Shown piece after piece: positions 57,701-64,000 of a stretch of 64,000 bases of DNA. Source of the DNA: Melastoma dodecandrum (taxonomy: Eukaryota > Streptophyta > Magnoliopsida > Myrtales > Melastomataceae); contig JARUPY010000189.1 in the NCBI GenBank assembly GCA_029817715.1, positions 806,001 through 870,000 of the forward strand, in the 5' to 3' direction. The position numbers were made by a program, and so were the translations under genes. The notes beneath the pieces were generated by a model. That model had not been told where the DNA came from. It searched no databases and worked only from the letters and a program-made list of their open reading frames with translations. Each line of letters begins with the position of its first letter. The stretch's first letter is position 1.

Positions 57701-58294
57701 TTCATACCCAGAAAACCGCAAGCAGCGCGCCTTAAAGAAATCTCATTCGACACAGCCAAACAATTAATCCCAGCAATCATTTGATTTGAAAAACGTCAAG
57801 CAATTCACGGACATAATGTACTGCACAGACAACGGCAAAATCACAACGAGACGTCTCGCGGAGTTGAAGTTACCGCTGAAGGCGATCCCGGAGGAAGCGA
57901 CGACGCAGGTCTGGATGACGGTGTTCTCCTGTCGGGTAAAGGGTAAAGCCCCGAAAATGCCGGAGGCGGAGGCCACCTTGGTCCAGAGCTTGATGAAGAA
58001 GAAACCGAGGAGGCCGGCGGAGACGTTGAGGGACGGGATGATCCCAGTGGTGAGGTTGAGCTTCATGACGATGAAGCAAAAGAGGACGCTGAGGACGAGG
58101 CTCACAACCATGGCACGGAAAGTGATCTGCCTCCTCCAAGAGGGTACCTCCAAGGCGGAGAAGACCCCCTCCACGGACATCTCCTTGTCCTTCCATCCGT
58201 CGGCGTCGTAGTCTCCGGGGGCAGCATCTCGACTCTCGGGGACGATCTGGTTGGCGGCATCGCGGTCGTGGAGGTCGGAGTCGGATCGTGTCAT
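54784..58294 (-). CDS. YSL: Yellow stripe-like metal-nicotianamine transporter (YSL7-like)
   Basis: Minus-strand exons 58294-57874, 56831-56659, 56577-56480, 56388-56254, 56160-55971, 55890-54784 give 707 aa, normal for YSL proteins of the oligopeptide-transporter family, which move Fe, Cu or Zn chelated to nicotianamine. Visible conserved blocks: [126 protein letters not shown] and [15 protein letters not shown]. About 14 helices are expected. The acidic N terminus is cytosolic. It is close to the YSL5/6/7/8 group by sequence flavour, but I cannot assign an orthologue firmly. It is convergent with STT3B. Confidence 0.94.
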
Positions 58295-59653
58295 CGCTGG
58301 TCGGTTTGGTTCGTTTGGTTCGTCTGACTGATGCCGTGTCGTGTGTGTTTAGTGTGTGTTTAGTGTGTGTGGGGTGGTGGGGGGGATTGTGGTGGCTTTT
58401 GTAATAAAAAGGAGGAGGAGGAGGAGGAGGTTAATGTGGTAATAAAAAGATAGAAGAACATGACAAAATAGGTAACAAAGATTGTATAAATCCCCCCTCT
58501 CTCAATTAAACGTAAGACCCGAAAAGGTGTAACCGGTTCGTGTCTATCTAATTAATTTTACTGAAGAATGTGGGAAAATAATTAAGTAAATGCAGCGGTG
58601 GGGATTGGGGGGGAAGGCCAATTCAATGGAAATACGCCTGGGGGCGGAGGTTCCTCAGTTTGATAATTTGACTCCCCCCGGATTGATTGTTGGGATTGGA
58701 CGATGCCAAGTCAATTCACGTTTCCTTTCGTTTCCCAAATTCCTTTAAAAGATTTGGGGGTCGATCGATCGATCACATGGCATTGTATGATTACGCTTTT
58801 AATCATCTGCTCTGCTCTTTTAATATATATATATATTTACAAGTAAATAACTTAAATCTCACCACAACAAGTCACGTGCTCTCAGTGCCAAAGGGGGGGG
58901 TGTCGAGCGTTGACTCCACCTTTGCCTCTACCCTTTTAATTAGTTTTGTTTTTTTTTTTCATTTTCAAAAAAATGAAGAAGAAGAAGAGAAGCAATTTGG
59001 GTTTGAAGGGGAAGGGAGAAAAGAATGAAAAAGTAGATCCAAAAGAAAAGGTTGTCTTAAAAGTTGAGAATTAGCAACATGTGAATGCAATTAATGCCTT
59101 GTGATAAGAGACAAAACAAATGCATCATCTTGACACATCATATATGTATGTATCCATCCAGTGGGAAAGCCCAATAAAAATCAACAAAACCCCAATAATC
59201 AAAATGCAATTCCCGGAACTTAAAACAAAACCAAGAATCAAATCGGCAGTTTCACACTCGCCCTCTCGATTCCCTTCCTTCCTTCAACCCACTTCACATG
59301 TATTTTTGGGCCTCAGCCCAATTAATCCTATGGGATCAGCGGGCTTTAATCGGGCCCGATAATGTACATGTTTGGATTTGGTTTGGTTCATGCTAATTTT
59401 GGATAAAGAGATGGGGGTGGAAATGCTGAGGCATGGAAAAACAGAGAAGGAAATTTCCATTATTATCACTGAGGCACATCTTGTTAGACTCTTTTACCAT
59501 CAAAGGAAACTTCTTCTTACTCGATTGAATAATTCCTTGGCTTATGTTATGTGATGACATTTGCTTTGTTTGATTTGTGTATGTTGGTCTCAATATTACA
59601 ACTTACGTTGCTCATACTGAGAGCGAAGCAGGAGAGAGAATCCTCAGTCCAAT
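58295..59653. other. Intergenic region between divergent YSL and GEM-like genes
   Basis: The region contains a GGA-triplet microsatellite (58413-58431), repeated GTGTGTTTA words (58340-58365), a GATC tetranucleotide run (58763-58774) and a TA run (58823-58836). No gene is visible. Confidence 0.55.
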
Positions 59654-60634
59654 ATGAAGGAAGATTTCAGTTGTTGGAGTCCACTGAAGATCCCTCGCGG
59701 GGTGTTCTTCTCCCTGTCCGAACCCGGAAGCACAATCCACAGCCCCTTCTCTTCAGATGGTGGCTCTCCCTTCTTCAAGACCGGTACGTAATCGACTCGG
59801 GCCTCCTCGCCCTTTTGATTTCTGACATGAGACTTTGAATGTACTTTACTACCACAGGCACAGAAGACTTCCCCAGGAGGGGGGATAAGAAGAACCTTGA
59901 CAGGAAAAGCAGTAGTTTCGCGTTTCGGGTTTGCGATCACGGTAAGCTTCCGTCTGCACTTATCCTGCATAATCAGCTTGTAACTCAAATTGTGCCTGAG
60001 GATTTCTGTGATCAATGTGATTTATGCAGTTAAGATGGGGTCGAGGATCTCGGAAACAGTCAAAGGGAAGCTGAGTTTGGTGGCGAAGATCATCAGGGAA
60101 GGGGGGAGGGAGAATATATTCAAGCAAGTTTTCAGGACTAATGATGGAGAAAAGCTCCTCAAGGCATCACAGTGCTATTTATCAACGAGCAAGGGTCCCG
60201 TGCCAGGGCTGCTGTTCATCTCAAACAAGAAGGTCGCATTCTGCAGCGACAGATCCCTCACCTTCCCCACCCAAGATGGAAATCTCGTCAGAATTCCTTA
60301 CAAGGTAACCAAGATTGCAACAATTTCATCGAGACATCCAATCTAGAGCTTCTTTAAATAATGCAGTTGCGGGTGGACAACCTCTTTGCCGCATCATTTG
60401 TTACAACCCGTGAAATCAAGTCTGAAATCAGGGTAACTCCTCCATTTTCAGGTATTGATACCGACAAGGAAGATAAAAAGCACCAACCAGAGCGAAAACG
60501 TGGACAATCCCGCACAGAAGTTCATAGAGATATGCACGGAAGATGATCATGATTTCTGGTTCATGGGTTTCCTTAGGTATGAGAAAGCGTACAAGAATCT
60601 CGAGAAGGCCCCCAAAATGGCTAATCAGATGTAG
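59654..60634 (+). CDS. GEM-like GRAM-domain protein
   Basis: Exons 59654-59783, 59858-59941, 60030-60304, 60452-60634 give 223 aa. The GRAM domain (residues about 100-200) has ISETVKGKLSLVAKIIREGG, NIFKQVFR, EKLLKASQCYLSTSKGPVPG, LLFISNKKVAFCSDRS and DDHDFWFMGFLRYEKAYKNL, diagnostic of GEM/GEM-like (ABA-responsive, FIP1-like) proteins. GRAM domains bind membrane lipids; family members are ABA-responsive or affect cell division and germination. The short N-terminal exon (MKEDFSCWSPLKIPRGVFFS) is supported only by its clean splice junctions; a shorter form could start at MGSRISE (60034). Confidence 0.9.
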
Positions 60635-63246
60635 ATGTAAACAAACAGTAAGAAATAGTGAAGAAACAGCTTATGGCGTGCCCATCGGTAAAACTGGTTG
60701 ACGACGGCAAAGGAAGACGGCTTCACATCAAGACATCCTGTTTATAAACTTAGTATTCAGAAAGGTGGTCGGTTGTAAAATGTTGTAAGAAGAAATTGTG
60801 GCTTTACAGTTTGCAAATATCCCAACTGCTCTATCAAACCCCGACTCAATCCTTCATGAACATAAACCGACGAGGTTCATCACTCAGCAAACAATCTTCT
60901 CTTCCAAAACCACCTAACAAAAGCGACAGACAACCCCACACGGAACACGACCTAACCAGACCTCGCGAAAACGATCATCGGCACGCGCGGAAGGCCAAAT
61001 ACCATAACAAAGAACCAATGAGGAAGAACCCATCACAGGATAAAATCAAATTGAAACATTTTTTTTCCTTTTCTTTATCAGGAAATATCGCAGACAATCC
61101 CGCCGAAAATGACATTTGAGCCAAGCGTTCGACTGATCTCGACTTGGTAACGATGCACAAACAACAGAGAACAGATAGACAAATCTTAGAGACAGACCCG
61201 GAACCAAAAACATAAAAAACTTCCAACCTTTCGATAATCGAGAAGCCTAAAATCCCCTCAAAACAACAGCACGACCTCAAATCACACCAGAGGAAGAAGC
61301 AGGACCGCAGGACAGACACGACAAGGACTCGACCTCAACTCAAGCTTCCAAAGGAAGAAGAAGCGAAAGCTCAGCTACATCAACCATCATTATCCCTTTC
61401 CCTCTTCTTTTCCGCCTTCCTCCGACCGCCAGAAGATCCGACGCCTCCGCCCGTCGTCGGTTTTCCCTGTTCTTGCAGCAAAAATACAAAAAAAAAAAAA
61501 GGGGGAGAGTGAAAAGGCCACGTTGTCCTCTCGGACGGAGCACACGGGCTTTCAACATAGTGGCAAATTGGCCCATACTCATGTCCAAATGGGCCTCCTC
61601 TTAAGACCCATCGGGCCCATGGACGAAATTCGTTTGTTAATTATTTAATTTATTCATTTACTTAAAATACATCAGTTATGTTTTTTTGGAGGATATGATA
61701 GCTATAATAGTATGAAGAGTCATAAATAGATTGAGAAAGATGCGATGCTTTCGATTGGTTTGGGGTTTGGCATTTAATATTAAAAGTATTTTTTAAAATT
61801 AATTTTGAGATTCTCAGTGCATTAAAAAGGGAGAAAAAGTGAAATTGAGATGGGAATTGTAATGATGGCCTCTCTCTCCCTCTCTCGGCTAAATTTAGGA
61901 CACGGAGATTTGGCTTTTATTTATTTTTTTCCCTATCCCCTCCCTCCTTTTTATATCTTTGACCAACCCTTTTAGTGGTTCCGTGACATAATAATAACAC
62001 AACTCAAAATTCGTGGGGTATTTAATATTAAATTAAATGATTACCCTCGAAATGACGATTTCCCCCCTGAATCATGCCGTGAATTTAGGGGGCACACGAG
62101 GGGCAATACGGTCAACTGAAACCGGATATGCCCTTCTCCATCCTCTCTATCATATCATCGCTTATGCCAATCACATTTGTTTCCGCTCACATCCACAGCC
62201 CACTTTCATTTTAAATTTATCCATATTTCACATGGCTATGTCTTCTTAGCTAGATTCTAACAAAAAAAAAAAAAAATAGCATTCACCACATCTCCTATCA
62301 TTATCATTATCATCATCAATCATCATGTTCTTCTATTCATATGCCCGGCTCTGGCTTGCTATTAGGAAGAGAGTATTCACCTTATAGAATTTATACAAGT
62401 AGCCCTTTAGCTTGCTTTTTGAACAATCAATTACTTCGTACATTGTATATTGAATCATTAGGGAATCGTTTGAGGTTTTTACGATGTGATCAGTTCATTT
62501 GGTAGTGGGCAATTTTCAGTTGATTAATGACAAAAAAAAAAAGTGGGTGATGATGATGGTATTTTCCTTTCTTTCTTTTTTTGTTTAGGCTTTTGTAGGC
62601 TTAAGTGCAGGCAAATTCTAGGCAGAAAGAATCACCCATTTTGATTAGTATTAAGGTAAAATATATGACATACCAAACACTTGCCCTTCTTTCTAGCCAT
62701 TGTTTTACATTACGCCTTTACCATTCATTATTCTATGGTTTATTTTTTGTATCCCGGAACGTAACAAAATCCTGGATCGAAAGCAGCACTTGCTCACGCT
62801 ACACGAGACGGCTGCGAAGCTCGAGGGACATGGCGTTCCCTAGGCACATCGTTTGTTGCCACGATGCCGAGTCGGGAAACAAGATTTGGCCATAGCCGTA
62901 GTTTTCGGGGGCAAACAGGAAAAAGAAAGGAAGAGTCGGAAACAAGGACACGCTTTTCCGAGACGGGCGTCTCCGTTTTGCGAGTCTACTTGCATAGATT
63001 GACGAATACGAGACTCCATGTGCACTACTTGGGCTGCGTCCGAAACTAGGATGCGGAGACTTTGATCAACCTCCAAGTGGTCATCGTTCGCAGTTCTTCG
63101 TATTCGCACGACTGAAACTTCCCGACGCTCAATGAAACCCTCGTTCGAGGCAGGGCTTCTTCCGAGAGCCGTACCGTTCGAACGTCACGGGTCCTGATGG
63201 TTCTCAACTCTTCGTCATACACATCAAATGCGAAGAACGTGGATGC
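60635..63246. other. Intergenic region upstream of the P450 gene
   Basis: After the GEM-like 3' UTR no gene is recognisable. The stretch includes AT-rich runs, an A tract (61486-61500) and a CAT/ATT-rich microsatellite (62297-62327). Small ORFs on either strand lack family features. Confidence 0.5.
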
Positions 63247-63253
63247 TATAAAA
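63247..63253 (+). promoter_or_regulatory. TATA box of the P450 gene
   Basis: TATAAAA about 200 bp before the start codon suggests transcription from near 63280. Confidence 0.5.
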
Positions 63254-63449
63254 ATTAATGCTTGTTGCTCGAGGTCAACTTAGGTTGCTTGCACCTGTTT
63301 ATTTTATCACCATCTCGTTTCTCTCATGGCATGGCACTCACAACAACAAAGAAGACCATATAAACAAGCAAAGTCGATAAGAAAAAACCCCCCACCCCAA
63401 CAAATATTCTCCTCCCTCATCGTTGGTTTTCCGGCCACGATACATTACT

Positions 63450-64000
63450 ATGAGTGGATTTCGCTTCTCTGCAAGTGATTTAACGTATGTGCTCACCACG
63501 TCGATAATCCTGGCGTTTGTATTCACGTTCCTAAGGAAGAGGAAACGAGGAACGTCCAAGTTCCCACCCGGGCATGAGGGTTGGCCGCTGGTTGGGGACA
63601 CTTTCGAGTGGTTTGCCGCAGTCGCGAGCCCCCACCCTCCCCGTTTCGTCGAGAGACAGGCCAAGAGGTTTGGGAAGATATTCTCATGTAGCTTGCTTGG
63701 AAAATGGACTGTGGTTTCTGTGGACCCCGGGTTCAACCACTTCGTGATGCAGAATGAGGGGAGGCTGTTCCGGTCAAGCTACCCTAAGTCTTTTAGGGAT
63801 CTCGTTGGGAAGAACGGTGTGATAACCGCACAAGCAGAGAAGCAGAAGAGGCTCCACGGGATCGCGTCGAACATGATGAGGGCTGAGAAGCTTCGGAGCC
63901 ACTTTTTGAGGGATATCCAGCTAGTAATGCTCGAGAATGTCTGTAGGTTCCATGACGGACAACTCCTTGCACTACAGGATGCCTGCAGAAAGGTGGCCAT
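63450..64000 (+). CDS. Cytochrome P450, CYP85 clan (5' part, runs off window)
   Basis: The open frame begins MSGFRFSASDLTYVLTTSII at 63450 and is still open at the window end (183 complete codons). An N-terminal membrane anchor is followed by the Pro-rich hinge FPPGHEGWPLVGDTFEWF, then QNEGRLFRSSYPKSFRDLVG, KNGVITAQAEKQKRLHGIAS and NMMRAEKLRSHFL, the B-C helix region typical of CYP85-clan enzymes such as CYP724 and CYP90, which hydroxylate brassinosteroid precursors or related triterpenoids at the ER. The heme-binding Cys loop lies beyond the window, so activity and exact subfamily are open. Confidence 0.88.
   Translation, partial: MSGFRFSASDLTYVLTTSIILAFVFTFLRKRKRGTSKFPPGHEGWPLVGDTFEWFAAVASPHPPRFVERQAKRFGKIFSCSLLGKWTVVSVDPGFNHFVMQNEGRLFRSSYPKSFRDLVGKNGVITAQAEKQKRLHGIASNMMRAEKLRSHFLRDIQLVMLENVCRFHDGQLLALQDACRKVA

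Noticed and set aside
57870..58211. Long plus-strand and alternative minus-strand ORFs over YSL exon 1
   Set aside because: Shadow frames of the GC-rich first exon of the transporter gene.
61340..61588. An 82-codon minus-strand ORF downstream of the GEM-like gene
   Set aside because: Low-complexity Phe/Leu and Arg-rich, no family resemblance, contains a homopolymer-derived stretch.
62840..63109. Overlapping ORFs on both strands just before the P450 gene
   Set aside because: No recognisable family; likely promoter-region sequence.

Overview
The window is nuclear DNA from a flowering plant, most likely a dicot. It carries intron-rich genes for plant-specific families (NAC, REVEILLE-type MYB, DUF4408/DUF761, YSL, GEM-like GRAM, CYP85-clan P450), an AGO1 gene with a miR168 site, LTR retrotransposons whose LTRs start TGTAACGACCCGG, a hAT transposon, a LINE scrap and a pararetrovirus-like insertion. 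I cannot name the species.

Layout. 1-20,476 is a repeat island with no host gene. On the minus strand lies a Ty3/gypsy element (gag, protease, RT, RNase H; broken by stops and a frameshift) with a 2.6-kb LTR at 3354-5940. A second LTR lies in inverted orientation at 14366-16925, each preceded by the same 3' internal segment (5941-7210 and 13034-14365) carrying a small zinc-knuckle ORF. Between these arms sits a fragment of a pararetrovirus-type movement-protein polyprotein (about 8160-10830, minus) whose 3' part is copied into a nearly perfect inverted repeat (7212-8138 against 8165-9090). A third, damaged LTR (16929-20476) contains a 156-bp insertion and a complete 1,013-bp non-autonomous hAT element (19353-20365, 8-bp target duplication) that has captured the membrane-anchor region of a NADPH-cytochrome P450 reductase gene.

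From 22 kb on the DNA is gene-rich: REVEILLE MYB (+, 22968-25068), NAC factor (-, 25793-28024), AGO1 (+, 29960-36248; 21 coding exons, 1,116 aa), a tandem pair of BTF3/NAC-beta genes (+, 37157-38111 and 39028-40136), a DUF4408/DUF761 protein (-, 42963-43940), a BolA-like protein (-, 49586-49867) head-to-head with STT3B (+, 50298-54165), a YSL metal-nicotianamine transporter (-, 54784-58294), a GEM-like GRAM protein (+, 59654-60634) and the start of a CYP85-clan P450 (+, 63450 to the window end). Exon structures were built by hand from GT/AG sites and family conservation; reading frames close in every complete gene.

The genes do not form a pathway. Shared themes are RNA silencing (AGO1 under miR168 control), circadian/developmental transcription (RVE, NAC), co-translational events at the ribosome and ER (BTF3, STT3B), Fe-S/redox and metal handling (BolA, YSL) and probable brassinosteroid-type oxidation (CYP). 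The most unusual structures are the gene-capturing hAT element, the nested inverted repeats around a movement-protein ORF, the 3' zinc-knuckle ORF with its own TATA-like box, the His-rich tail on one BTF3 copy and a stop-free 99-nt intron in the REVEILLE gene.
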